Of a DNA stretch of 64,000 bases, positions 49,743 to 58,133 are shown one piece after another. Location of the stretch: contig JAUWYY010000002.1 in NCBI GenBank assembly GCA_030615605.1, positions 62,001-126,000 of the forward strand, in the 5' to 3' direction. Source of the DNA: a bacterium (GTDB lineage Bacteria; Armatimonadota; Zipacnadia; Zipacnadales; Zipacnadaceae). A program made the position numbers and the translations under genes. The notes beneath the pieces were generated by a model. It was not told the DNA's origin. It ran no database searches and saw only the letters and a list, made by a program, of their open reading frames with translations. Position 1 is the first letter of the stretch. Every line of letters starts with the position of its first letter.

Positions 49743-51461
49743 TCATTGATACCAATCCGGGGCTATGTCGGGGAAGATGTGATCGCGGGCGGCCAGGCTG
49801 CCGAAATAGGCCCAGTCTTCTTCGCTCAGCCACTCTCCGCGCCCATAGCGGCGGGCCAACTCCACCACACGCTTCAAATCCGTGTGATGAGACTGGATCC
49901 GAGTCTCGGCATAGTCGCGGGCGCTCCAGGTGGTGATGAGAAACTCCCAATCAGAAGCCTGCAATAATAATAGTTCCCGCAGCGCCTGCTGGATAAGCTG
50001 GTGCATCGTCGCGTCATGTCCACCGCCACGCTCCTGGATCAGATTGCGCAGGTCCAACTCGGCGTCATAGATACGCTCCCAGCACCACTTGGTGTCATCA
50101 TTGAGCCAAACCCAGTGCCCGCCGCCCGCGCCCCACGAACCTTCGGGAAGAGTTATGGCCGTCGGGGGGGGATTATGCGCCAGGTATTGACTGCCGGTGA
50201 CCACCTCAATCTCCGGGTCCTGGTGCATCCAACGCAGGACGTGGGTCAGGAAGCGCGGGCCCTCGAACCACCAGTGGCCGAATAGCTCGGCATCAAAGGG
50301 CGCGCACAGCACCGGCCGCCGGCCCGAGGCCGGCTGATTGCTACGTAGCGTCTCCTTGACCGTCCACAGGAAGTTGCCGGCCTGCTCGCGCACTATCCCG
50401 TCGGCCCAGTCGGGAACGTAATGCTGCTTGTCGCCCAGAGCGCAGTCAGGCCCGGTTACGCGCCAGTAGCGCAGATCACCGGGCTGGTGCTTCTGGTGAA
50501 ACTCCAGGTAGGCGGAGTCCCCGGGGTAGCCGTGCTCAGCACTCCACACCTTCAGGCCGGTCTGGGGATCGCGGATGAGGGTCGCTACCGGAGGATGATC
50601 TTCATAATAGTGCCCCACAAAATAGGCCCGATACGGCGATTTTTCACCGTCGTATGGCTGCGGCTGGTGCATTTTGCGGATTGTGCCCCACTGCTTGCCC
50701 AGGGTATGCTCAAAATCAATATGCACCGGCTCGGGCGCACCGCCGCCCAGCAGGTGGGTATCAACCACGAAGTAGTCAATGCCGTCATTAGCCAGAAATT
50801 CTTCAATACCGGGTCGGGTGTAAGATGGATGCTGGCCGCTCACAAAGGGTGGCGGCGCCCACTGGCAGCGGGGCCGGTAAGCGCCCTCGGGCAGCCAAAA
50901 GGCGCGGGGACGGCGGCCAAAGGACCTCTCGTAGGTGGCGACGGCCTGCTTGACCTGCAGGGAGATGCTGGCATCCTCGCGCAAGAGGGGCAGATAGCCG
51001 TGAGTGGCCGCGCAGGTCATAACTTCGATGTGGCCGCGGTCCTGCCACATGCGGTACTGCCCCACAATATCGCGACCGTAGCGGCCAACAAAGTTGTCGC
51101 GCAGCGCCTGGTAGTACTCACGCCAGCGCCGGGCCAGGTAGGCCAGGTGTCCCTCCCCCCAGCTATCAAACTCCCCTTCGTTCTCACCAGCCCAGTGGAT
51201 CTTGTCGTTCAGGTAGCCCTCGAACCACTCTTTGAAACGGTCGTCGGCAAGCTGCTCGATGGTTACGGGGCTGAGGCTAATGGTGATATTAGCCGGGATA
51301 TCTTCGGCAGCCAGCTCCTCGATGACCCACAGCAGGGGGATATAGGTGTCGGCGGCTGCCTCAAACAGCATCTGCGCACCATGGGGCCAAGTTCCGTGCC
51401 CCAGCACGTAGGGTATATGCCCGTGCAACACCAGTACAAAGCTGCCAACCGGTTCGCTCAT
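49743..51461 (-). CDS. glycoside hydrolase family 57 (alpha-glucan branching enzyme-like)
   Basis: A 572-residue GH57 enzyme. It begins VGSFVLVLHGHIPYVLGHGTWPHG. The nucleophile is Glu192 in FWLPEGAY (most relatives have WLPEC), and the acid/base Asp390 is in CAPFDAELFGHWWFEG. The C-terminal helical domain contains SDWEFLITTWSARDYAETR and ends near IFPDIAPDWYQ. These features match GH57 branching enzymes that form alpha-1,6 links in glycogen. A perfect AAGGAGGT lies upstream of the ATG. No other glycogen gene is in the window. Confidence 0.9.
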   Translation of the reverse strand: MSEPVGSFVLVLHGHIPYVLGHGTWPHGAQMLFEAAADTYIPLLWVIEELAAEDIPANITISLSPVTIEQLADDRFKEWFEGYLNDKIHWAGENEGEFDSWGEGHLAYLARRWREYYQALRDNFVGRYGRDIVGQYRMWQDRGHIEVMTCAATHGYLPLLREDASISLQVKQAVATYERSFGRRPRAFWLPEGAYRPRCQWAPPPFVSGQHPSYTRPGIEEFLANDGIDYFVVDTHLLGGGAPEPVHIDFEHTLGKQWGTIRKMHQPQPYDGEKSPYRAYFVGHYYEDHPPVATLIRDPQTGLKVWSAEHGYPGDSAYLEFHQKHQPGDLRYWRVTGPDCALGDKQHYVPDWADGIVREQAGNFLWTVKETLRSNQPASGRRPVLCAPFDAELFGHWWFEGPRFLTHVLRWMHQDPEIEVVTGSQYLAHNPPPTAITLPEGSWGAGGGHWVWLNDDTKWCWERIYDAELDLRNLIQERGGGHDATMHQLIQQALRELLLLQASDWEFLITTWSARDYAETRIQSHHTDLKRVVELARRYGRGEWLSEEDWAYFGSLAARDHIFPDIAPDWYQ

Positions 51462-51535
51462 CCGACCTCCTTGGCAGTGTTTAAGATTGGCAATAACTAC
51501 TCAGTCGGTTGACACCCAGCTTGCAAGTAGTTGTC

Positions 51536-52723
51536 TCAGTAGTCCTCCAGTGCCTCGGGGTGGCCTGCAAGCACCGACATCATGAGCATCTGCAGCCACT
51601 CATTCTTCTCTGTCCAGTGAAGATGGGTGATTTCTTGTCGTGCGCGCTCGGCTATTTGGGGATGCAGTTCTTCCCAGTGTTCATCCAAGGCCAACAGAAC
51701 TGCTGCGCGCGGGGCCAGTAGCTTGGGGGTGGTATCCTCCAGCAAATCTAGGAGGAGCTCCCAACGGTCTTTCAAGCGTCTCTTGGCCACCTCTTGTACG
51801 AAAGTGAACGCCGCATAGTCTGGGAACGGATCAACACCCACGGATTTGTACCATTTCCCCTCATTAGGGCGCGTAGGGAACCGGTTCCTAATGGTATCCC
51901 TAATACGTTGCTGAGCCGTTGCATCACCTCTACTAGCCAACGCGAGGTATGCCCCCCATCGTATGCCCACTGAATACCCTTGGTCGGCCCACTCCTGCAG
52001 CTTCGCATCTGTCACTCCACCGTCAGTAGGCGCGATCGCCAATAGTAAGCGCATTTCCTCATCTTCGCCTGCAAAGTCTGGTTCATAGCCAGGGCGCCAT
52101 TCCCTCCGGCCCTCTATTCCCTCATCAACATTGTGTTCTAATCGGGCTAGCGCACTGCGATCACGGGATAGCTCCCACAGAAGCTCATCGCACGAACCAG
52201 TTTGCAGGTACCGTATCCAATCACTGTCCGAAGCGGGTGCGTGCTCGTCCGTGACGGATTCTTTGGGTGAGCCAATAGTTGCTTTCCAACCCGCAGGCCC
52301 CAGGCGCTGCAGCAGCTCGCGCAGCCTCCACCGTTCGTCACAGCCGTCACCGGACTCAGCCTGTTCCCATGCCCCTACCACTGCGGGAACCGCCGCCTCG
52401 CCCACCCTCTCAATATAAGCGCCGGCAACCAAACCGATTGCTGCTCGACGGTCAAAGTACTCATCCATCGCATCATCATCCGGGTATTCTACCTCAGGCC
52501 ACCCGATGCCCCTGCAGTGGTAATCAGAAAACGCGAACATATAGAGTCTGATTTGTCGGTTCAGTTCCCATTCTGAAAAAGGCATTGTTTTCTTCCCCGC
52601 TTCAACCTTGGCCGAAGGCTGCACGACCGGCTGCGGGGTATTCATTGATTCCTCGCAGCCTGGCCCGGAGAGAATTGCTAAGACTCCTACACTCAGGATC
52701 ATCATGCCAATTCTCAACACCAT
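51536..52723 (-). CDS. lipoprotein of unknown function
   Basis: A 395-residue protein. It starts MVLRIGMMILSVGVLAILSG followed by PGC: a lipoprotein signal with the lipobox cysteine near residue 23 (lipobox not perfect). The mature part is helical and acidic, with segments that resemble alpha-solenoid repeats (AVPAVVGAWEQAESGDGCDER, LAPRAAVLLALDEHWEELHPQIAERAR). I use the second of two adjacent ATGs (52723) because AAAGGA is then 5 bases away; a frame open further upstream runs towards the E1 gene without a ribosome site. No family is recognised. Confidence 0.7.
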   Translation of the reverse strand: MVLRIGMMILSVGVLAILSGPGCEESMNTPQPVVQPSAKVEAGKKTMPFSEWELNRQIRLYMFAFSDYHCRGIGWPEVEYPDDDAMDEYFDRRAAIGLVAGAYIERVGEAAVPAVVGAWEQAESGDGCDERWRLRELLQRLGPAGWKATIGSPKESVTDEHAPASDSDWIRYLQTGSCDELLWELSRDRSALARLEHNVDEGIEGRREWRPGYEPDFAGEDEEMRLLLAIAPTDGGVTDAKLQEWADQGYSVGIRWGAYLALASRGDATAQQRIRDTIRNRFPTRPNEGKWYKSVGVDPFPDYAAFTFVQEVAKRRLKDRWELLLDLLEDTTPKLLAPRAAVLLALDEHWEELHPQIAERARQEITHLHWTEKNEWLQMLMMSVLAGHPEALEDY

Positions 52724-52857
52724 CATATCCTTTCGCTGCCTGTGCAGGTATTGCAGATTTAGGGCGGCTTGGTTATAGTAGCCCAGGTTCCAAACCGATA
52801 CGGAAGCGATAAGTCCCCTGGTCATAGCTGCGAAGTTATGCGCGTCATTGCTCATCC

Positions 52858-55134
52858 CTATTGCACCACCGTCTGGCGGATATTGTCCATAATCTTCTCG
52901 ATCGAGGGCAGGTGTTCTTCTTCGAGCGGCTCGGCCATTGGAGGAGGAACATTGTGCGCAGCCACGATTCGCACCGGGCTTGTTAGATCAGCAAACACCC
53001 GCTGCTGAACCTGGTAGGCGATATGCTCGCCGAAGCAGCCGCGCTCGGGAGCCTGCTGGATAACGACCAGATGTCCGGTCTTGCGCACTGACTTGGCAAT
53101 TGTATCCACATCCAGCGGCACCAGCGTTCGGGGGTCAACTACCTCAACCGAGATGTCCTCCTCCGCTAGCCTCTCTGCGGCTTCCATAGCCCGATAGTAG
53201 AGCCAACTGTACGCCACCACCGTGCAATCGGTACCTTCGCGAGCCACTCGCGCCACGCCAATCGGCACCGTGTAGTCCTCAGTGGGCACCTCCCCACGCT
53301 CGGTCAGCGCGTGCTGATGCTCGATATAGACCACCGGATTGTCGTCACGGATGGCTGCTTTGATGAGACCCTTAGCATCGTAGGCAGTGGCGGGCGCTAC
53401 TACCTTCAGCCCGGGGAACATTGTCACGACTGCCTCCAGACTCTGAGAGTGCTGGCCGGCGTAGCCGCGTCCACCGCCGATAGAGGTGCGGATGACCAGT
53501 GGCACTTTTGCCTTGCCGCCGAACATATAGCGGTTCTTGGCGGCCTGATTGCCGATCTGGTCCATGGCCATGAGGATGAAGTCAATGTACATCAGCTCCA
53601 CGACGGGCCGCAGGCCGACCATCGCTGCTCCTACGCCAGTGCCGACGATAGCCGCTTCGGATATGGCGGTGTTAAAGATGCGGTCGCGGCCGAATATCTC
53701 AAATATGCCCCGGGTCACACCGAAGGCCCCGCCGTAATCAGCGATGTCTTCACCGTACAGGACCACCCGCCGGTCGCGCAGCATCTCCTCGGTAAGGCCT
53801 TCGTTGACCGCGTGCCGATACAGTATCTGGCGGGTGCCTACGCCACCCCGCTTTTTGGGCTTCTGGAGCAACTCGCTTTCCGGAGTTGCTCCCTCTTCGC
53901 CGAGGTCGTCGCTGGTGGTGTCGGTGAACAGTCCCACATAGATGTCAGCCGGGTCAGGATCGGTGGCATTGCCGGCGAAGATGGTGGCATCGTAGACGCG
54001 CTTAGCCGCCTGTTCCTGGCGGCCCTTTAGCTCATCTTCGGTGGCGATGCCCTGTTCGACAAGCTGGGTGTGGAACTGCCCGATCGCATCGCAGTCGCGC
54101 CACATCTGCTCCTCTTCTTTGCTGCGATAGGCCTCGCGGGTATCGGAAAGGGAGTGGCCCATATAGCGGTAGGTGTGACACTCGAGCATTACCGGGCCCT
54201 GGCCGCTGCGGCATAGCTGGGCGGCGCGCCTGACCGCATCGCGCACCGACAACACGTCCATACCGTTGACGCCTTCGGCGTGCATATTAGCTTCATTGTA
54301 GCCGGCTCCGCGCTGGGCCAGGTACTTAACACCGGTCACTTCGCCCTGCTGCTGGCCGGTCATGCCGTACTGGTTGTTTTCGATTAGGTAGATGACGGGC
54401 GTGCCGTTCTTGAACTGATCCATCGCCGCGAAGTTGTAGGACTCGTGCGCGATGCCGTTATTCGTCGCCCCGTCACCAACCATACACAACACAATGCGGT
54501 CATTACCCAGCTTATCGCAGGCCATGGCTGCGCCAGTGGCAATCCCATAGGAGCCGCCGACAATGGCGTTGGCGCCCAGATGGCTCATATTGAAGTCGGC
54601 AATGTGCATCCCCCCGCCTCGCCCCCGGCAGTAACCCTCTTCTTTGCCGAACAACTCAGCCAGGGTGCGGTTGACGTGCTCCTGAAGAGCCATCTCCCGC
54701 AGCTCATCAGGGCTCGCACCACCGACGTCGCGCCCAATGAACCGTGCAAGCGCTTCAGGAGACTGGGCACGCAGCCAAAAGACACCCTTGGCGATAGAGT
54801 GGCCGTGACCGCGGTGCGTGCTGGTTATGTAGTCATCGGGCCCGATAGCTGACATAGCTCCGGCGGCCACGGCCTCCTGGCCAATAGACAGGTGCGTTGC
54901 CCCAATGAACTTGTAATCAGGCAGTGCCTCGAACTTGCCGCCCTTGAGCTGAATAACCATCTGCTCGAACTCGCGGATGAGTAGCATACAATCGTACAAG
55001 CTGAGAGCGTCCTCGCCGCTCAGGCCTCGCTTCAGCTCATCACCCAGGTCATCCTGGTACTGAAACAACGGTACCGGGGGGAAGGTAATCTCCACAGGAG
55101 TGAACACCGGGCAAACGTCAATGTCTTTGGGCAT
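52858..55134 (-). CDS. 2-oxoacid dehydrogenase E1, fused alpha and beta subunits
   Basis: A 758-residue thiamine-dependent E1. The alpha half (about 40-430) has FIGATHLSIGQEAVAAGAM, STHRGHGHSIAKG, the TPP motif GDGATNNGIAHESYNFA and ENNQYGMTG. The beta half (about 430-758) has VVLYGEDIADYGGAFGVTRG, FNTAISEAAIVGTGVGAAMVG and GGGRGYAGQHSQSLEA. Normally these are two proteins (PdhA/PdhB, AcoA/AcoB, BkdA1/A2). The fused form resembles pyruvate, acetoin or branched-chain types, and the substrate is undecided. No E2 or E3 gene is adjacent. Confidence 0.9.
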   Translation of the reverse strand: MPKDIDVCPVFTPVEITFPPVPLFQYQDDLGDELKRGLSGEDALSLYDCMLLIREFEQMVIQLKGGKFEALPDYKFIGATHLSIGQEAVAAGAMSAIGPDDYITSTHRGHGHSIAKGVFWLRAQSPEALARFIGRDVGGASPDELREMALQEHVNRTLAELFGKEEGYCRGRGGGMHIADFNMSHLGANAIVGGSYGIATGAAMACDKLGNDRIVLCMVGDGATNNGIAHESYNFAAMDQFKNGTPVIYLIENNQYGMTGQQQGEVTGVKYLAQRGAGYNEANMHAEGVNGMDVLSVRDAVRRAAQLCRSGQGPVMLECHTYRYMGHSLSDTREAYRSKEEEQMWRDCDAIGQFHTQLVEQGIATEDELKGRQEQAAKRVYDATIFAGNATDPDPADIYVGLFTDTTSDDLGEEGATPESELLQKPKKRGGVGTRQILYRHAVNEGLTEEMLRDRRVVLYGEDIADYGGAFGVTRGIFEIFGRDRIFNTAISEAAIVGTGVGAAMVGLRPVVELMYIDFILMAMDQIGNQAAKNRYMFGGKAKVPLVIRTSIGGGRGYAGQHSQSLEAVVTMFPGLKVVAPATAYDAKGLIKAAIRDDNPVVYIEHQHALTERGEVPTEDYTVPIGVARVAREGTDCTVVAYSWLYYRAMEAAERLAEEDISVEVVDPRTLVPLDVDTIAKSVRKTGHLVVIQQAPERGCFGEHIAYQVQQRVFADLTSPVRIVAAHNVPPPMAEPLEEEHLPSIEKIMDNIRQTVVQ

Positions 55135-55302
55135 ATCTTCTTCCTCCAGTCAGTGTCACAAAAGTCGGCGGTTGAGCGTATCCGCCGGCTGCAGTGCTCG
55201 GTCTATTGTTACTTTCACGATACAACACAAATGACCTGCCCAGACACGAGCAGGCAAGCAGATCATAAACCCGGGAGAGTCGTCAAGTATGCGCATACCA
55301 AG

Positions 55303-56646
55303 CTAATGGGTGTCAGGCGCGGACGCAACCTCCCGCAGCCGACAGAGCAACTCCTCGGCATCCTGGCTAACCGACTTGTCGTCAGTGTCTACGGCCGCCT
55401 GGGCGATTTCCGTCAACGAGGATACGATGTCCTGGCGCACAGCTTCCGTCCTGGCCCACTGGGGCATCTCGTCCCAGAATTCCCAGGCCTGCTGAGCCAG
55501 GGCCACTGCCTCGGCCAGGTCATCTTCGGTCTTCAGCACCTCGGCGGTCGCAGTGTGAGCATACAGGCAGGCCAGCTCATCACCGCTGCGCTGGACGCGG
55601 AAGACCGAACGGGCGTCATCAAGCCGATCCTGCGCCAGCATATACAGCGCGACCACACCGCCAGCCAGGGCATCGCGGCTGCCCTCGGCCAGAGCAGAAG
55701 TCATGTACCGGAAGGCTTCCTCGCGCTGGCCGGCCAGGACCATCACCCGCCCGGCCGTCTCCAGAACTGCCAGTTCATCAGGCTGCGCGGCCACCGCGCG
55801 GTGGGCTTTGTCCACTGCTTCGGCCATCTGGCCCCGGCGGAGGGCAATCTCACAACTCATCATCAGTTCATCCACAGAATCGGGCGCCAATTGGCCCAGT
55901 TTCTCCAGCGACCACTGGGCTGTCTCGACATCGTCAGCGCTGAGACTGTGCTGAGTAACAACGCGCCAGGCGTAGGGTCTGTTATCAGCAGGCAGCGCCG
56001 CCAGCAGATCTTCTGCTTCCGTCCGTTTGCCGATGCTGGCGATATAGTAGGTAAACTCGAGCAACATCCCGAGGAGCCCGGGGCGCTTGTTGACGACATC
56101 AGCAATACCGTCCTTGTTCACCCAGCCTTCCTCACCAGCCAGTGCCAACGACCTGATAAGCCGCAATTCAGAGCTGGCCACACCATACTCGCTGGCTTGC
56201 TTGGCAGCGGCCTCGGCCGCGGGAAAGCGCCCGGTGCGCAGGTACGACCAGCCCAGCGCCGTCCAGAACTGCAGTTCGGTTCTGGCTTGCTCGTCGCTGC
56301 CTAGCTGCTCGAGGACATCAATGGCCCGCTCGTACTGGTTGGCCATGGTCAGGGCCACCGCCCAGTCCAGATGGATAGTTTCGTCATCGGGGAGGGCGCG
56401 ATGGGCCCGCCGCAGGAGCCTCAGGGCCTCCTCAGTCTCACCGCGGGGGAAGATGCGCAAAGCTTGCAGGTAGTCGTAATAGGCGCGGGCGTTCTGGTGA
56501 CTGGGCTCCAACCACACCACAGCCGCCAGCCCCGACCGCGCGGCGGCCCGCCCCAGTCGCCCCAAAGGGAGCACCCCCTGAGCCAGCCAATACAGCACAG
56601 CACCGAGGCCCTGCCTGGCTACCAATCCCAATAGTGTTTGACTCAT
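55303..56646 (-). CDS. TPR-repeat protein with hydrophobic N-terminus
   Basis: A 447-residue protein. The first 45 residues are hydrophobic with glycines (LLGLVARQGLGAVLYWLAQGVLPLGRLGRAA) and may bind the membrane. The rest is built of TPR-like helical pairs: HQNARAYYDYLQALRIFPRGETEEALRLLRRA, DWAVALTMANQYERAIDVLEQL and WSYLRTGRFPAAEAAAKQASEY. There is no catalytic domain. It is 6 bases upstream of the fumarase beta-subunit stop, so co-transcribed with the fumarase and ilv genes. Confidence 0.75.
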   Translation of the reverse strand: MSQTLLGLVARQGLGAVLYWLAQGVLPLGRLGRAAARSGLAAVVWLEPSHQNARAYYDYLQALRIFPRGETEEALRLLRRAHRALPDDETIHLDWAVALTMANQYERAIDVLEQLGSDEQARTELQFWTALGWSYLRTGRFPAAEAAAKQASEYGVASSELRLIRSLALAGEEGWVNKDGIADVVNKRPGLLGMLLEFTYYIASIGKRTEAEDLLAALPADNRPYAWRVVTQHSLSADDVETAQWSLEKLGQLAPDSVDELMMSCEIALRRGQMAEAVDKAHRAVAAQPDELAVLETAGRVMVLAGQREEAFRYMTSALAEGSRDALAGGVVALYMLAQDRLDDARSVFRVQRSGDELACLYAHTATAEVLKTEDDLAEAVALAQQAWEFWDEMPQWARTEAVRQDIVSSLTEIAQAAVDTDDKSVSQDAEELLCRLREVASAPDTH

Positions 56647-56652
56647 CGCATG

Positions 56653-57204
56653 TCAGTCCAAATCTTCGTCGCCGGGAAAGATGCTGCCGCCGTGCGCATC
56701 ATAACCAACCAACACCGGAAACTCAGCCACGGTCAGCTTGCGGATGGCCTCCGGGCCCAGATCTACGTAGCCCACTACCTTTGCGTGCATGATGAACCTA
56801 GACAGCAGTGCTCCGGCTCCTCCGGTGGCAATCAGGTACAGACAACCGTGCTTGCGGCAGGCCCGGCGCACCTGAAGAGCGCGCTGGCCCTTGCCAATGG
56901 TGGCTTGCACGCCGGCTGCATATAGTCGGGGAGCAAACGTATCCATCCGCGAACTCGTGGTCGGACCCGCTGCGCCTATTACCCGTTCCGGGGGCGCGGG
57001 CGTCGGCCCGCAGTAGTATATTACGCTTCCGTCAAGATCAATAGGAAGCTGCTGGCCGGCCTCCAGCGCGGAAACCAGCCGCTGGTGAGCGGCATCGCGG
57101 GCTGTGTAGATCGCTCCCGACAACCGCACAGAATCACCAGCCCGCAACTGCGCGATGACGTCAGCCGTAAGCGGCAGTTTGATTTGTCTGGCCTCAGACG
57201 ACAA
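56653..57204 (-). CDS. fumB: class I fumarate hydratase, beta subunit
   Basis: A 183-residue C-terminal half of the iron-sulfur fumarase (or related hydro-lyase). It starts SSEARQIKLPLTADVIAQLR, has GDSVRLSGAIYTARDAAHQRL, YYCGPTPAPPERVIGAAGPTTSSRMD and ends with VAEFPVLVGYDAHGGSIF. I choose a TTG start at 57204, with GGGAGG nine bases upstream, because the usual family N-terminus begins there. The frame extends further upstream into the alpha gene without family sequence. It completes the two-subunit enzyme with the alpha gene. The symbol refers to the beta subunit, not E. coli FumB. Confidence 0.88.
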   Translation of the reverse strand: MSSEARQIKLPLTADVIAQLRAGDSVRLSGAIYTARDAAHQRLVSALEAGQQLPIDLDGSVIYYCGPTPAPPERVIGAAGPTTSSRMDTFAPRLYAAGVQATIGKGQRALQVRRACRKHGCLYLIATGGAGALLSRFIMHAKVVGYVDLGPEAIRKLTVAEFPVLVGYDAHGGSIFPGDEDLD

Positions 57205-57257
57205 GCTGTTGAGCCTCCCGACCACTTGAATGCGCTTCGGGGTCGCCCGCTGCGAGT

Positions 57258-58103
57258 CTAGATAGTAACAGACTGATGTCGTGCGGCATGGCACTGGACA
57301 TTCAAGGCAACAGGCAAGCTGGCCAGATGACAGGGATGGCTAAGCAGATGAACCGCCAGGGCGGTCTCGCCGCCGCCCAGACCCATCGGGCCTACGCCGG
57401 TGGCATTGACCGCCTCAATAATCCGCTGCTCCAGTTCCGCTAGCTGCCGCTCGTCATTGGGCTGACCTAAGGGCCGCAGCAACGCCTCTTTGGCCAGCAG
57501 TGCCGCCTTCTCGAAGTTCCCGCCGATGGCTACGCCCAGAATCAGCGGCGGACAGGGCTTACCCCCCGCTTCCTGAATCCGCTCTACAATCGCCGCCACA
57601 ATGCCCTCAGCACCATCTGTCGGCGTCAGCATCCACAACGCGCTCATATTCTCGCTGCCGCCGCCCTTAGCCGCCAGGTGCAACTTGATTTCGTCGCCCC
57701 GCACCATGCGAAGATGCACAATTGCCGGTGTGTTGTCGCCGGTGTTGGTAGCCCGGTCCAGCGGATCAGCGAGCACTGACGGACGCAGATAGCCTTCCTC
57801 GTATCCCTGGCGGACACCGGCGTCAATGGCTGCGTAGATATCACCGCCGACCAAGTGAACATCCTGCCCCAACTCGACGAAGACGACCGCCAGGCCGGTA
57901 TCCTGGCAATAGGGGATGCGCTCGTCTCGGGCCAGCCGAGCGTTCTCCAGCAGTTGGTCGAGAATCGTGCGCGCGACTTGACTGGTCGCTGCTTCTCGAC
58001 TCCTCCGCAGAGCCTCCACGACATCTTCAGGCAGCTCGTAGTTGGCACACTGGCACAGTTCGGCAACGGCTTTAGTTATCTGTGACGACTGAATCTCGCG
58101 CAT
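57258..58103 (-). CDS. fumA: class I fumarate hydratase, alpha subunit
   Basis: A 281-residue N-terminal half of the [4Fe-4S] fumarase. Cys66 in YCQDTGLAVVFVELGQD, the loop GGGSENMSALWMLTP at 147-161, GVGIGGNFEKAALLAKEALL-like GVAIGGNFEKAA and the C-terminal GPMGLGGGETALAVHL are typical; a further cysteine is in HLASLPVALNVQCHAARH. The enzyme is oxygen-labile and common in anaerobes. L(+)-tartrate dehydratase is the main alternative. The beta gene follows 53 bases on. Confidence 0.9.
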   Translation of the reverse strand: MREIQSSQITKAVAELCQCANYELPEDVVEALRRSREAATSQVARTILDQLLENARLARDERIPYCQDTGLAVVFVELGQDVHLVGGDIYAAIDAGVRQGYEEGYLRPSVLADPLDRATNTGDNTPAIVHLRMVRGDEIKLHLAAKGGGSENMSALWMLTPTDGAEGIVAAIVERIQEAGGKPCPPLILGVAIGGNFEKAALLAKEALLRPLGQPNDERQLAELEQRIIEAVNATGVGPMGLGGGETALAVHLLSHPCHLASLPVALNVQCHAARHQSVTI

Positions 58104-58133
58104 AGCTTGCGTTCCACAATTGCACTGGGCAGA

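Noticed and set aside
50421-51512. A 363-codon plus-strand frame
   Set aside because: It is the antisense of the GH57 gene and has no recognisable domain.
55135-55302. Possible promoter for the E1 gene (TTGACG followed by TATGAT on the minus strand)
   Set aside because: The spacer is only 13 bases, too short for a sigma-70 promoter.
55153-56304. A 383-codon plus-strand frame
   Set aside because: It is antisense to the TPR gene, which has clear repeats; the plus frame is rich in His, Gln and Arg as expected for a shadow.
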